A stretch of DNA of 64,000 nt from Pseudomonas sp. TCU-HL1 (GCF_001708505.1 NZ_CP015992.1:4340001-4404000); one strand, 5' to 3'. Positions 40,410 through 49,925 are shown, counted from the first letter of the stretch. Translations and numbers: made by a program. Notes: generated by a model not told the origin, from the letters alone.

Positions 40410-40541
40410 TGTGGGGCGAATTCATTCGCCAAGCAGTGCGTAGGATGGGTAGAGCTTGCGAAACCCATCAACCGTGGTCCGGCATGGGTTTCGTGCCTCA
40501 ACCCATCCTACGGCTCTTTCGCGAATGAATTCGCTCCCACA
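40410..40541. repeat. Nested inverted repeats upstream of hrpA
   Basis: The outer pair is GTGGGGCGAATTCATTCGCC (40410-40429) with TTCGCGAATGAATTCGCTCCCAC (ending 40540). Nested inside is GTAGGATGGGT (40440-40450) with ACCCATCCTAC (40501-40511). Two repeat families are stacked in one intergenic gap, which suggests insertion of one into the other. Confidence 0.65.
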
Positions 40542-40548
40542 GAAACGA

Positions 40549-40574
40549 CAAGGCCCCGCGAGTGCGGGGCCTTG
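40549..40574 (-). terminator. Intrinsic terminator of fadD1
   Basis: CAAGGCCCCGC (40549-40559) pairs with GCGGGGCCTTG (40564-40574) around GAGT. It lies 17 bases behind the fadD1 stop on the minus strand and is followed there by TCGTTTCTG. Confidence 0.8.
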
Positions 40575-40591
40575 TCCAGGGCGTCGCGGGA

Positions 40592-42298
40592 TCAGGCCTG
40601 GGCCTTCTCCTGCTTCGCCTTGAGCTTCTTCAGCTCTTCGTCGCGCAGTTCGCGGCGCAGGATCTTGCCAACGTTGGTGGTCGGCAGCGCGTCGCGGAAC
40701 TCGACGGCGCGCGGCACCTTGTAGCCGGTGAGGTTGCCGCGCATATGCTCCATCACCTGCTCCTTGGTCAGGCTGACGCCGGGCTTGGCGACCACGAACA
40801 TCTTGATGGCCTCGCCGGATTTCTCGTCCGGCACACCGATGGCGGCGCATTGCAGCACGCCCGGCAGGGTCGCCAGCACGTCTTCCAGCTCGTTCGGGTA
40901 CACGTTGAAGCCGGAGACCAGGATCATGTCCTTCTTGCGGTCGACGATGCGCATGAAGCCGTCGTCCTGGATCACCGCGACATCACCGGTCTTCAGCCAG
41001 CCATCGGCGTCGAGGATTTCGTCGGTGGCTTCCTGGCGCTGCCAGTAGCCCTTCATCACCTGCGGGCCCTTCACGCACAGCTCGCCGGGAGCGCCCAGGC
41101 CAACGTCCTTGCCCTCGTCATCCACCACCTTGCACTGGGTGGAAGGCACCGGGATGCCGATGGTGCCGATCTGGTTGTTCTCGAAGAGGTTCACCGATAC
41201 CACCGGGCTGGTCTCGGTCATGCCATAGCCTTCGCAGATGGCGCAGCCGGTGACCTGTTCCCAGCGCTCGGCGGTGGCCTGTTGCAGGGCCATGCCGCCG
41301 GAGAAGGTGGCCTTCAGCGAGGAGAAGTCCAGCTTGCGGAAGTCCTCGTTGTTGCACAGGGCCACGAACAGAGTGTTCAGGCCAACGAAGCCGGTGAACT
41401 TGAACTTCGCCAGCTCCTTGGTCATGGCCGGGAGGTCGCGCGGGTTGGAGATGAGGATGTTGTGGCCGCCGATCAGCATCATCGCCATGCAATGGAAGGT
41501 GAAGGCGTAGATGTGATAGAGCGGCAGCGGAGCGATGAGGATCTCGTTGCCCGCTTCCATGTTGGCGCCCATCAGCGCCTTGACCTGGAGCATGTTGGCC
41601 ACGAGGTTGCGGTGGGTCAGCATTGCGCCCTTGGCCACCCCTGTGGTGCCGCCGGTGTACTGCAGCACGGCAATATCGCCGCTCTGCGGAGTGACTTCCT
41701 TCACGGCGCGGCCGCGGCCCTTGGCCAGGGCGTCGTTGAGCTTGACCGACAGTGGCAGGCTGAAGGGCGGCACCATCTTCTTCACGTGCTTGATCACGGC
41801 ATTGACCAGCAAGCGCTTGAAGGTGGGCAGCAGGTCGCCCACTTCGGTGACGATGACGTGCTTCACGCCGGTCTTGGGCAGCACTTCCTCAGCCAGGTGG
41901 GCCATGTTTGCCAGACAGACCAGCGCCTTGGCGCCGGAGTCGTTGAACTGGTGCTCCATTTCCCGCGCGGTGTACAGCGGGTTGGTGTTGACCACGATCA
42001 GGCCGGCGCGCATGGCACCGAATACCACCACGGGATACTGGAGAATGTTGGGCAGTTGCACGGCGATGCGGTCGCCGGGCTTGAGGTCAGTGTGGTTCTG
42101 CAAGTAGGCGGCGAAGGCACCGGACAACTCGAACAGCTCACCGTAGGTGAGGGTCTTGCCCAGGTTGCTGAATGCAGGCTTGTCGGCAAAGCGTTGGCAG
42201 GACTCCTTCAATACCGCCTGAACATTGGGGTATTGATCGGCGTTGATCTCGGCAGGAACGCCCGCTGGATACTTGTCCTTCCAGAAGTTATCGGTCAT
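40592..42298 (-). CDS. fadD1: Long-chain fatty acid-CoA ligase FadD1
   Basis: The 568-residue enzyme activates long-chain fatty acids to acyl-CoA with ATP for beta-oxidation. The P-loop YTGGTTGVAKGAMLTH, the A5 motif EGYGMTETSP, the FACS signature DGWLKTGDVAVIQDDGFM, and the catalytic-lysine motif TTNVGKILRREL are complete. Length and order match Pseudomonas FadD1. The related fadD2 lies 344 bases upstream on the same strand, each gene with its own promoter region; an 18-bp perfect palindrome sits in the fadD1 leader. The enzyme is probably peripheral to the inner membrane. Confidence 0.93.
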   Translation of the reverse strand: MTDNFWKDKYPAGVPAEINADQYPNVQAVLKESCQRFADKPAFSNLGKTLTYGELFELSGAFAAYLQNHTDLKPGDRIAVQLPNILQYPVVVFGAMRAGLIVVNTNPLYTAREMEHQFNDSGAKALVCLANMAHLAEEVLPKTGVKHVIVTEVGDLLPTFKRLLVNAVIKHVKKMVPPFSLPLSVKLNDALAKGRGRAVKEVTPQSGDIAVLQYTGGTTGVAKGAMLTHRNLVANMLQVKALMGANMEAGNEILIAPLPLYHIYAFTFHCMAMMLIGGHNILISNPRDLPAMTKELAKFKFTGFVGLNTLFVALCNNEDFRKLDFSSLKATFSGGMALQQATAERWEQVTGCAICEGYGMTETSPVVSVNLFENNQIGTIGIPVPSTQCKVVDDEGKDVGLGAPGELCVKGPQVMKGYWQRQEATDEILDADGWLKTGDVAVIQDDGFMRIVDRKKDMILVSGFNVYPNELEDVLATLPGVLQCAAIGVPDEKSGEAIKMFVVAKPGVSLTKEQVMEHMRGNLTGYKVPRAVEFRDALPTTNVGKILRRELRDEELKKLKAKQEKAQA

Positions 42299-42642
42299 GG
42301 AAGCCCACTCCTAAGCAACAGCTGATTTCACTGCCCTCGAGGGCAGTTGTTTGTTGTGTTCTGTGCAATTGTGCGCCCGAACGGGCAAAAAAACGCGCCG
42401 AGAGTAGCAGCTTTAAAAGAGGCCCACCAGCACCAAACCAGCCCCATCCAGTCAAATTAATGACCAAAACAGCTGCATTCAGTCACATTTGGAGTCCAGA
42501 CTCTAAATTACCGACAAACGGCGCAGGACGGGGCTTTCGCGGGTCATGGGGCAGGTGCCAGGCGGAGCGGGAGGGGAATTCGAGGCGTAATTCAAGGAGA
42601 AGGCGCGCGGGCAGGACGGAGGCCCCGCCCTGCCCTTTCCGG
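42299..42642. other. 344-base region between fadD2 and fadD1
   Basis: No gene is seen. The region holds the 18-bp palindrome at 42330-42347, a GCCCG/CGGGC hairpin followed by seven A residues near 42376-42395, and an AT-rich segment at 42440-42510 that probably includes the fadD1 promoter. No convincing PsrA-type GAAAC/GTTTC site was recognised. Confidence 0.4.
42330..42347. promoter_or_regulatory. 18-bp perfect palindrome in the fadD1 leader
   Basis: ACTGCCCTCGAGGGCAGT is its own reverse complement and lies 32-49 bases upstream of the fadD1 ATG. It could be an operator or, as RNA, a leader hairpin close to the start codon. Confidence 0.45.
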
Positions 42643-44331
42643 TCAGGCGATGTCGCGCAATTCGCGACGCAGGATCTTGCCCACCGGCGTCATCGGCAAG
42701 GCATCTTTCAGCACGATGTGCTTGGGCACTTTGTAGCCGGTGAAGTTTTCCTTGCAGTAGGCCTTCAGCTCCTCGACGCTGACGCCGCCATCGCGGGCGA
42801 CGACGAAGAGTTTCACCGCCTCGCCGGACCTCTCGTCCGGCACACCAATGGCCGCGCAGCTGGCGACCTTCGGGTGGGCCATGACCACGTCCTCGATCTC
42901 GTTCGGGTAGACGTTGAAGCCGGACACGATGATCAGGTCCTTCTTGCGGTCGACGATGCGCACGTAGCCGTCCGGATCGATCACGGCGATATCGCCGGTC
43001 TTCAACCAGCCCTCGGCATCCAGCACCTCGGCGGTGGCCTCAGGACGCTGCCAGTAGCCCTTCATCACCTGCGGGCCCTTGATGCACAGTTCGCCGCGCT
43101 CGCCCAGCGGCAGTTCGTTGCTCGCATCGTCGATGGTCTTGAACGCGGTCCCCGGTACCGGAATGCCCACGGTGCCCAGGCGCGCCTGGCTGCCATAGGG
43201 GTTGGTGCTGGCCACGGGCGAGGTTTCAGTCAGGCCGTAACCTTCCACCACTGAGCAGCCGGTGAGGGACTGCCAGCGTTCGGCGGTGGCCTTGACCAGC
43301 GCGGTGCCGCCGGAATTGGTGACCTTGAGGTTGGAGAAGTCGAGGTGCTTGAACTCGGGGTGGTCCATCAGCGCCACGAACAGGGTGTTCAGGCCCAGCA
43401 GCGCGGAGAAGCGCCACTTCTTCAGCTCCTTGATGAAGCCGCCGATGTCACGCGGGTTGGTGATGAGGATGTTGTGGTTGCCGTTGACCATCATGCACAT
43501 GCAATTCGCGGTGAAGGCATAGATGTGGTACAGCGGCAGCGGCGCGATCATGATCTCCTGGCCCTGCTTCATCAGTGGCGCACCGTCAGGGCCGAGCTGC
43601 GACAGGCAGGCGTCCACCTGCTGCATGTTGGCCACCAGGTTGCCGTGGGTCAGCATCGCACCCTTGGCCACGCCCGTGGTGCCGCCGGTGTACTGCAACA
43701 CCGCGACATCGTCCAGCCCGACCCGCACCGGTTTCAGTGCATGGCCCTGCCCCTGCTTCAGCGTGTCCTTGAAGGACACGGCCTGGGGCAGGTGGTAGTC
43801 GGGAACCATCTTCTTCAGCGTCTTCACCACAGTGTTGACCAGCCAGCCCTTGAGGCTCGGCAGCAGGTCACCCATGCGGGCTTCGATCAGGTATTCGATC
43901 TCGGTGTCGGGCAGCACCTCTTCGACCAGTTTGCCGAACAGGTTGATGTAGACAAGTGCGCGCACCCCGGCGTCCTTGAACTGGTGACGCATCTCGCGGG
44001 CGGTGTACAGCGGGTTGGTGTTGACCACGATGAGCCCGGCACGCAGTGCACCGAACACGGCGATGGGGTACTGCAGGACGTTGGGCATCTGCACGGCGAT
44101 ACGGTCACCGGGCACAAGATCGGTGTTCTTCTGCAGGTAGGCAGCGAAGGCGGCGGACAGGCGATCCAGCTCGGCGTAAGTCAGGGTCACGCCCAGGTTG
44201 CTGAAGGCCGGGCGGTCGGCGAACTTCTTGCAGGATCGCTCGAAGACCTCGATCACCGACTTGTAGGCGGCCAGATCGATTTGGTTGGGCACGCCGGCCG
44301 GGCGTTTGTCGCTCCAGAAATCAGGTTGCAT
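42643..44331 (-). CDS. fadD2: Long-chain fatty acid-CoA ligase FadD2
   Basis: The 562-residue paralogue of FadD1 shares most motifs: YTGGTTGVAKGAMLTHGN, EGYGLTETSP, EGWLKTGDIAVIDPDGYV and MTPVGKILRREL. In P. aeruginosa FadD1 and FadD2 differ in chain-length preference and both serve growth on fatty acids. The start ATG at 44331 is preceded by AGGATAAG. The gene is divergent from the solute-binding protein gene at 44516. Confidence 0.93.
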   Translation of the reverse strand: MQPDFWSDKRPAGVPNQIDLAAYKSVIEVFERSCKKFADRPAFSNLGVTLTYAELDRLSAAFAAYLQKNTDLVPGDRIAVQMPNVLQYPIAVFGALRAGLIVVNTNPLYTAREMRHQFKDAGVRALVYINLFGKLVEEVLPDTEIEYLIEARMGDLLPSLKGWLVNTVVKTLKKMVPDYHLPQAVSFKDTLKQGQGHALKPVRVGLDDVAVLQYTGGTTGVAKGAMLTHGNLVANMQQVDACLSQLGPDGAPLMKQGQEIMIAPLPLYHIYAFTANCMCMMVNGNHNILITNPRDIGGFIKELKKWRFSALLGLNTLFVALMDHPEFKHLDFSNLKVTNSGGTALVKATAERWQSLTGCSVVEGYGLTETSPVASTNPYGSQARLGTVGIPVPGTAFKTIDDASNELPLGERGELCIKGPQVMKGYWQRPEATAEVLDAEGWLKTGDIAVIDPDGYVRIVDRKKDLIIVSGFNVYPNEIEDVVMAHPKVASCAAIGVPDERSGEAVKLFVVARDGGVSVEELKAYCKENFTGYKVPKHIVLKDALPMTPVGKILRRELRDIA

Positions 44332-44515
44332 TGTTCTTATCCTCTAAGCCCTGAAATAGTCTGGCCCGCGCTGCGGGGCTGCCCGGAACTTAGCAGCTCC
44401 CTGGCATGGCGCAAATATGCGACCGGCGTCATTGACCACGTGAATCTTGCCGATAGTCCAGTTAGATTCGCCTAGCATCAGAACAAGAACATGACATCCG
44501 GATTACCTATTGCCC

Positions 44516-45253
44516 ATGCGTTTCCCTCCGGCCCTGTGGGCACTGCTGTCCTTCCTGCTCCTCAGTTGTGGCGTCCGCGCCGACCTCCGCCTGGCGACCC
44601 TGGAATATCCCCCCTACTGCTCGCAGCACCTGCCGCAAGGCGGCAGCATCGTCGAACTCACCACTCGCGCCTTCGCTACCCAGGGCTACAAGGTCCAGGT
44701 GGACTTCCTCCCCTGGGCCCGTGTCCGCGCCGCCCTGCACAACGGCCACTACCAGGGCGCCCTGGCGCTCTGGCCGCGGGAGGTGATCGAGGAGAACCTG
44801 TACGCCTCGCGCCCGCTCTTCTACAGCGAACTGGGATTCTTCGTGCGCAAGGACACGCCGGTCAGGTTCAACGACCTCGCTGAACTCAAGGGGCGCAAGG
44901 TCGGCGTGGTCAGGGGCTACGGCTACCCGGACAGCGTGATGCGCTCAGGATTCAGCGCCGAGGAAGCGGTGGACGACATTTCCAACCTGCGCAAGCTGGA
45001 AGCCCGGCGCTTCGACCTGGTGCTGCTGGAGCGCGCAGTGGGCGAGTACCTGATTGCCACGGACGAGCAGTTGCGAGGCAAACTCCAGTGGCAGTCCCCT
45101 GCCCTGGAACGCATTCCGCTGCTGGCGGGATTCACCGCGCCGCGCCCCGCCCAGCCCGACTGGGCGCAGGTCTACGAGAACGGGCTCAAGGCCCTGCTGG
45201 CCAGCGGCGAATATACCCGTATCCTCGAACGCCAGAATATCCCGCCCCGCTGA
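44516..45253 (+). CDS. Periplasmic amino-acid-type solute-binding protein (SBP_bac_3)
   Basis: The 245-residue protein has a signal peptide (cleavage near GVRA-DL) and a type II periplasmic binding fold: LRLATLEYPPYC, SIVELTTRAFATQGY, LAELKGRKVGVVRGYGYP, and DLVLLERAVGEYLI. No ABC permease or ATPase gene adjoins it, so it is an orphan binding protein that may deliver to a distant transporter or act in signalling, as many Pseudomonas members do. ATG 44516 is preferred over an in-frame TTG two codons upstream; no strong ribosome-binding site is seen. Confidence 0.8.
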   Translation: MRFPPALWALLSFLLLSCGVRADLRLATLEYPPYCSQHLPQGGSIVELTTRAFATQGYKVQVDFLPWARVRAALHNGHYQGALALWPREVIEENLYASRPLFYSELGFFVRKDTPVRFNDLAELKGRKVGVVRGYGYPDSVMRSGFSAEEAVDDISNLRKLEARRFDLVLLERAVGEYLIATDEQLRGKLQWQSPALERIPLLAGFTAPRPAQPDWAQVYENGLKALLASGEYTRILERQNIPPR

Positions 45254-45317
45254 GCAGGCTTTGCGCCACCTCCGCGCCCGTGCACAATGCGCCGATTCTC
45301 CGGCAAAAGGATCGGCC

Positions 45318-46277
45318 ATGCGCCACGACGCCTTCTGGCTCGACGCCAGCGATGAAGTGCCCCTGTACGTCAATCACTGGTCCGGCGAGGCGTCGCCCCG
45401 CGCGGTGGTCATGCTGTCCCACGGCATGGCCGAGCACAGCGGACGCTATGCCCGACTGGGCAAGGCGCTGGTAGCCGCCGGCTTCGAGCTCTATGCCCTC
45501 GATCAGCGCGGCCACGGGCGCAGCGCCGAGCATGGCGTCCTCGGCCAGTACGCCGCGGACGATGGCTGGAACAGGGTGATCTGCGACCTCGCCAGCCTCA
45601 ACCACCACATTCGCCAGCAGCACCCGCAGGCGCCCATCTTCCTGTTGGGCCACAGCATGGGCAGCTATATCGGCCAGGCCTACCTGATGCAGCACAGCTG
45701 CAGCCTGCAGGGCGCCATCCTCTCGGGCTCCAATTACCAGCCGGTGGCGCTGTACAAGATGGCCGCACTGGTCGCCCGCCTGGAGCGCTGGCGCCAGGGC
45801 AAGGACGGCCGCAGCGCAGTGATCGAGTTTCTCTCCTTCGGCTCCTTCAACAAGGCCTTCAAACCCAACCGCACGGCGTTCGACTGGCTCAGCCGCGACC
45901 CGGCGGAAGTGGACAAGTACGTCAACGACCCGCTCTGCGGCTTCCGTTGCACCAACCAGCTGTGGCTCGACCTGCTCGGCGGGCTTCAGACCATCACCCC
46001 GCCGAAGAACCTGGCGCAGATCGACCCCGACCTGCCGCTGCTGGTGATCGGCGGCGAACGCGACCCGGTCAGCGACGGCCGGCGTCTCCAGGACCTGGCC
46101 AACGCCCTGCGCCTGGCCGGTATCAAGGACGTGCAACTGAACCTCTACGCCAACGCCCGTCACGAGCTGCTCAACGAGAGCAACCGCGACGAGGTGACCC
46201 GCGACCTGATCGACTGGCTGGAGCGGGCCCTTGCCCACAGCCGGCACCACCCAACGCAAGCCAAGGAGACCACATGA
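45318..46277 (+). CDS. Alpha/beta hydrolase, lysophospholipase (monoacylglycerol lipase-like)
   Basis: The 319-residue protein is an alpha/beta hydrolase of the Hydrolase_4/lysophospholipase group. HGMAEHSGRY forms the oxyanion region, GHSMGS is the nucleophile elbow with catalytic Ser, ERDPVSDG supplies the Asp, and ARHELLNE supplies the His. It overlaps the MaoC gene as ATGA. In P. aeruginosa the equivalent order fadD1-fadD2-hydrolase-MaoC suggests release of fatty acids from lysophospholipids or monoacylglycerols coupled to their activation. Confidence 0.88.
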   Translation: MRHDAFWLDASDEVPLYVNHWSGEASPRAVVMLSHGMAEHSGRYARLGKALVAAGFELYALDQRGHGRSAEHGVLGQYAADDGWNRVICDLASLNHHIRQQHPQAPIFLLGHSMGSYIGQAYLMQHSCSLQGAILSGSNYQPVALYKMAALVARLERWRQGKDGRSAVIEFLSFGSFNKAFKPNRTAFDWLSRDPAEVDKYVNDPLCGFRCTNQLWLDLLGGLQTITPPKNLAQIDPDLPLLVIGGERDPVSDGRRLQDLANALRLAGIKDVQLNLYANARHELLNESNRDEVTRDLIDWLERALAHSRHHPTQAKETT

Positions 46278-46744
46278 GCCAGGTAACCAACTTCACCTAC
46301 GACGCCCTGGAAGTTGGCCAGAAAGCCACCTTCACCACCACCGTCGAAGAGCGCCACATCCAGCTGTTCGCTGCCGTCTCCGGCGACCGCAACCCGGTGC
46401 ACTTGGACGCCGAATACGCCGCCGGCACGATGTTCAAGGAGCGTATCGCGCACGGCATGTTCACCGGCGCCCTGATCAGCGCCGCCATCGCCTGCGAGAT
46501 GCCAGGTCCGGGCAGCATTTACCTCGGCCAACAACTCAAGTTCACCCGTCCGGTGAAGCTGGGCGACAGCCTGACCGTGGAACTGGAAATCCTCGAGAAG
46601 CTGCCGAAGAACCGCGTGCGTATCGCTACCCGCGTGTTCAACCAGAACTCGGACCAAGTGGTGGACGGCGAAGCCGAAGTGCTGGCGCCCAAGCAGCAGC
46701 TGTCGGTGGAACTGCCGGAACTGCCGCCGATCACCATCGGCTGA
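46274..46744 (+). CDS. MaoC-like (R)-specific enoyl-CoA hydratase (PhaJ-type)
   Basis: The 156-residue hot-dog-fold protein carries the hydratase 2 motif SGDRNPVHLDAEYA with the catalytic Asp and His, and FKERIAHGMFTGALIS. It interconverts trans-2-enoyl-CoA and (R)-3-hydroxyacyl-CoA, linking beta-oxidation to polyhydroxyalkanoate synthesis. It resembles the PhaJ proteins of P. aeruginosa. It is coupled to the hydrolase gene and followed by a strong terminator. Confidence 0.88.
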   Translation: MSQVTNFTYDALEVGQKATFTTTVEERHIQLFAAVSGDRNPVHLDAEYAAGTMFKERIAHGMFTGALISAAIACEMPGPGSIYLGQQLKFTRPVKLGDSLTVELEILEKLPKNRVRIATRVFNQNSDQVVDGEAEVLAPKQQLSVELPELPPITIG

Positions 46745-46763
46745 GGTTCAGCAGGTTTGAAAG

Positions 46764-46788
46764 AGCCCGGATGAATCCGGGCTTTTTT
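46764..46788 (+). terminator. Intrinsic terminator after the MaoC gene
   Basis: AGCCCGG (46764-46770) pairs with CCGGGCT (46777-46783) over ATGAAT and is followed by six T residues. A GTGGGGCGAATTC repeat copy starts right after it. Confidence 0.9.
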
Positions 46789-46871
46789 GTGGGGCGAATT
46801 CATTCGCCAAGCAGGGCGCAGCCCTGCCGTAGGTTGGTCCGAGGAACGAGGCCCAACGACTCAGCCCTGCC

Positions 46872-47729
46872 CTACTCCGCCACCGTCACGCTCGCGGTCA
46901 TCCCGGCGCTGAGGGTCACGTCGTCCGGCACCTTGTCCAGCTTGATCCGCACCGGAATCCGCTGGGCCAGGCGCACCCAGTTGAAGGTGGGCTCGACATT
47001 GGCCAGCAACTGGGCATCCGGGCTGGCGTTACGGTCGGTGATGCCCCGGCTGATGCTTTCCACCTTGCCGGCCAGCGGCTCGCCCGCGCTCATCAGCCAG
47101 ACCTTCACGGGGGCACCGACCCTGATGCGGGGCAGCTTGGTTTCCTCGAAGTAGGCCTGGACATAGAAGGACCCATCGTCCACCAGCGCCATGACCGGCT
47201 GGCCGGCGCCCACATAGTTGCCTTGAGCCAATCGCAGGTTGGTGACCTGCCCGCTGCGTGGCGCACGTAGTTCGCTACGGGTGAGGTTCAGCTCGGCCAC
47301 CTTGACTTCCGCCTGGGCTTCACGGAATTCGGCGCGGGCCACTTCCGCGGTGATCAGGGCGTTTTCCCGCAGCTCCGCACTGATGGCCTGGGGCCCCAGA
47401 TGCTCGCGGCGCGAGGCTTCGTGTTCGCGAAGGCGCAATTGATGCTGGCGCGTGTCAGCCACCGCGCGGGCCTTTTCCAGGGCAGCCTGGTAGCGCTCGC
47501 GGTCGATGCTCAGCAGCACGTCACCCGCCTTCACCTGCTGGTTGTCCTGGACCTTGAGATCCATCACCCAGCCGGACACGTCCGGCGAAATCACCACCAC
47601 GTCGGCGCGCACTCGCGCGTCTCGGGTCCAGGGGGCAAGCATGTAGTGCTGCCAGAGACCATAGCCGGCCACAAGGGCCATCACGACCAGGGCAAGGGTT
47701 ACCAGCACGCGCAGCATGGAACGCATCAT
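46872..47729 (-). CDS. HlyD-family efflux periplasmic adaptor subunit (AaeA-like)
   Basis: The 285-residue protein has one N-terminal transmembrane anchor (about residues 5-28), then a lipoyl/barrel-sandwich half (DVVVISPDVSGWVMDLKVQD), a coiled-coil hairpin (about 80-140), the second half (SELRAPRSGQVTNLRLAQGN) and a beta-barrel domain. It is the third gene of an operon FUSC-DUF1656-HlyD, the AaeXAB layout known for export of aromatic acids. AGGAGAAA precedes the ATG. The substrate is unknown; no LysR regulator adjoins it. Confidence 0.88.
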   Translation of the reverse strand: MMRSMLRVLVTLALVVMALVAGYGLWQHYMLAPWTRDARVRADVVVISPDVSGWVMDLKVQDNQQVKAGDVLLSIDRERYQAALEKARAVADTRQHQLRLREHEASRREHLGPQAISAELRENALITAEVARAEFREAQAEVKVAELNLTRSELRAPRSGQVTNLRLAQGNYVGAGQPVMALVDDGSFYVQAYFEETKLPRIRVGAPVKVWLMSAGEPLAGKVESISRGITDRNASPDAQLLANVEPTFNWVRLAQRIPVRIKLDKVPDDVTLSAGMTASVTVAE

Positions 47730-47737
47730 TTTCTCCT

Positions 47738-47944
47738 TCACCAGTGCCCGGTCAGCGCGACGAGCGCGGCCAGCACACAGACATACAGGGCACAATCGAA
47801 CAGCGCTTCGTGCCAGATCCAGCGCGTCAGCCCGATACGCGCCAGGCCGAAGCGCAGCACGCCGGTCACCAGCAGCGCCAGCAGTGCATAAAGCAGAAAG
47901 GGGCTGAGCAACACGCCGCCCAGGGACCATTCACGCAAGCCCAT
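47738..47944 (-). CDS. DUF1656 (AaeX-like) small membrane protein
   Basis: The 68-residue protein has two transmembrane helices (about residues 11-30 and 46-65), the length and layout of AaeX/DUF1656 proteins that sit between FUSC transporters and HlyD adaptors. It overlaps the FUSC gene by 14 bases and ends nine bases before the HlyD gene. Its exact role in the pump is unknown. Confidence 0.85.
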   Translation of the reverse strand: MGLREWSLGGVLLSPFLLYALLALLVTGVLRFGLARIGLTRWIWHEALFDCALYVCVLAALVALTGHW

Positions 47945-49925
47945 GGCTCGCCTCCTGTTGTTCACACCATTGCCGCCAGCTTTGCTGCAATTGCAGCAGC
48001 GCCGCCAGGGCCAGACGGCGGTCGATGCTGCGCCCCGCCCCACGCAGGGCGTCCAGCAATTCGCTGGCGGGTTCATCGAGAGCCTGGGCACGGCCCGGCG
48101 CCGGGCCTTGCAACACAATGCGCTCCAGTTGCCGCAGGAAGCGGCCCTCCGAGGCACCCAGCGGTTTGTCGGCCGCCGCCAGGCAACGCCGCAGGTGCAA
48201 CAGTTCATCGCCCAGGTCGAGGCTGGCGATGCCATCGTCCCAGCGGCTGCGGCTCTGTTCCGGCAGCACCGGATACAGCCGCGCCAACTGCAACAAGCGG
48301 TCGGCCATGCGCCCGCCGAACCAGTTCTCCGCACCGGTGAGGCTCACGCCAGTCAGGCGCGCCAGGTCCGCCAGGGTGGCCTTGAGCAGGCGCCGGCCAT
48401 GCCAGATCGGATTGCGCAGCGGAATCAGGCGGAATGAAAGCACCGCGAAGCCCACTCCCAGCAGCATGGAAATCGCTTCGTTGAAGAACAGTCCGACATC
48501 GAAACGTATAAGGTTCTGCGGCGCACACAGCACGATGAAATGCAGGCAGAAGGACGTTGCCGTCGCCCCCAGGGCAGGTTTGGCCATCCCCAGGGCACCG
48601 AAGAACAGCGGCACGCCCAGGGCCATGCAAAGCATCGGGAAGCCGCTGAGCTGTGGCAATAGCACCTGGCCGACGACGAAAGCCACCGGCAGCGCATAGA
48701 CGATGCCACGCAGGAAGAGGATGCCGATCTGCTCGGCGTTTTCACGGCTGGCGAACAGGCCACAGATCACGCAGGTCAGCGTCAGGGCGCCGACCGCCGA
48801 GGTCCAGGCGGTGGCCAGCCAGAAGGCCGAAAGCCCGAGGAACGCCAGGGCACTGCGCAGGCCGTAAATGGCGGCCGTCTGCACATCGCGATGGGCCGAC
48901 AGCGGCGGCGGAGCGTCCGGTGGCGCTTCACCACGCTCCACCGCATGCATGCTGCCCACAGCCGATGCGGCCTGGCGCATGAGAACGGCCATGCGCCCCA
49001 GGCAGTATTGCTGGACGGTCGACAGCGACTCGTCTTCGGACGCCAGCAACAGGCGGTCGCGCAGGTTGTCCAGGCGCGGGACATCGGGCTCGGCCAGGGC
49101 CTGCTCCACCTCCTCCACCCAGGGCCGCAGGCGCTCGGCCTCACCCTCGCCCAGTTGGCGCCATTGGCGAGCTACACCACGCGCCAGGCGCAACAGGCTG
49201 AGCAGATCATGGCTGAGCACACGCAGGGCCATGGCGCGCTGGCGACCGCGATTGCCTTCGAACCAGGCATGTTCGCGCTGAGCATCCACCGCCACGATGC
49301 GCCCCAGCACGCCGAGCAGGCCCTGGCGCTCCTGGCGTTCGCTCTTGAGCGCAGAGATCGCGGCTTGCACACCGCACTGCCAGGCGTCCCGCGCCTGGCG
49401 GGCCAGCTGGCGTTCCACCCGCTGCGGCCAGAGCAGCGCACTGGTGAGGGTGGCGCAGAGGATGCCGAGGCAGATTTCCGTGGAGCGCGCTACCGCCTGG
49501 TCGAACACCGTCAGCGGATGGGCGATGGCGGGCAGGCCGATGATGGCGACCGTGTAGCCGGCCAGCACGAAGGAGTAGGACCAGGCGCTGCGCGTCATGG
49601 TGGAAGCGGCGGTACAGATACCCAGCCAGGTGGCCAATGCCAGCAGGAACAGCCAGGGCGTCTGGGCGAACAGCCCGACGATCGTCACTGACATCACCGT
49701 GCCCACCAGGGTGCCGAGCAGTCGCGCCAGGCCCTTCTGCACCACCATGCCGGACAGCGGCTGGGCCACGATGAAGGCGGTCATCAGGGCCCACTGCGGT
49801 TGTTCCAGGTCGAGACGAAAAGCGCACCAGAGCGCGATGGCGCCACCCAGCAGGGTCTTGATCGCGAACTGCAGCGCCGGAATGTCGGGCGCAAGGAAGG
49901 CACGCAAGGTATCTCGCACAGGCAA
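47931..49925 (-). CDS. FUSC family membrane transporter (AaeB/FusC-like)
   Basis: The 664-residue protein has the duplicated FUSC layout: an N-terminal block of about six transmembrane helices (residues 20-165), a long cytoplasmic helical domain (about 170-350), and a second membrane block (about 355-505), followed by a cytoplasmic tail. LDLEQPQWALMTAFIVAQP is typical. The first start is TTG at 49925, with GTG at 49919 also possible; neither has a strong ribosome-binding site, so the N-terminus is uncertain. It forms the inner-membrane part of a tripartite aromatic acid or drug efflux pump. Confidence 0.85.
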   Translation of the reverse strand: MPVRDTLRAFLAPDIPALQFAIKTLLGGAIALWCAFRLDLEQPQWALMTAFIVAQPLSGMVVQKGLARLLGTLVGTVMSVTIVGLFAQTPWLFLLALATWLGICTAASTMTRSAWSYSFVLAGYTVAIIGLPAIAHPLTVFDQAVARSTEICLGILCATLTSALLWPQRVERQLARQARDAWQCGVQAAISALKSERQERQGLLGVLGRIVAVDAQREHAWFEGNRGRQRAMALRVLSHDLLSLLRLARGVARQWRQLGEGEAERLRPWVEEVEQALAEPDVPRLDNLRDRLLLASEDESLSTVQQYCLGRMAVLMRQAASAVGSMHAVERGEAPPDAPPPLSAHRDVQTAAIYGLRSALAFLGLSAFWLATAWTSAVGALTLTCVICGLFASRENAEQIGILFLRGIVYALPVAFVVGQVLLPQLSGFPMLCMALGVPLFFGALGMAKPALGATATSFCLHFIVLCAPQNLIRFDVGLFFNEAISMLLGVGFAVLSFRLIPLRNPIWHGRRLLKATLADLARLTGVSLTGAENWFGGRMADRLLQLARLYPVLPEQSRSRWDDGIASLDLGDELLHLRRCLAAADKPLGASEGRFLRQLERIVLQGPAPGRAQALDEPASELLDALRGAGRSIDRRLALAALLQLQQSWRQWCEQQEASHGLA

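Noticed and set aside
42299..42642. A PsrA binding site upstream of fadD1
   Set aside because: No GAAAC-N2-4-GTTTC type palindrome could be found by eye.
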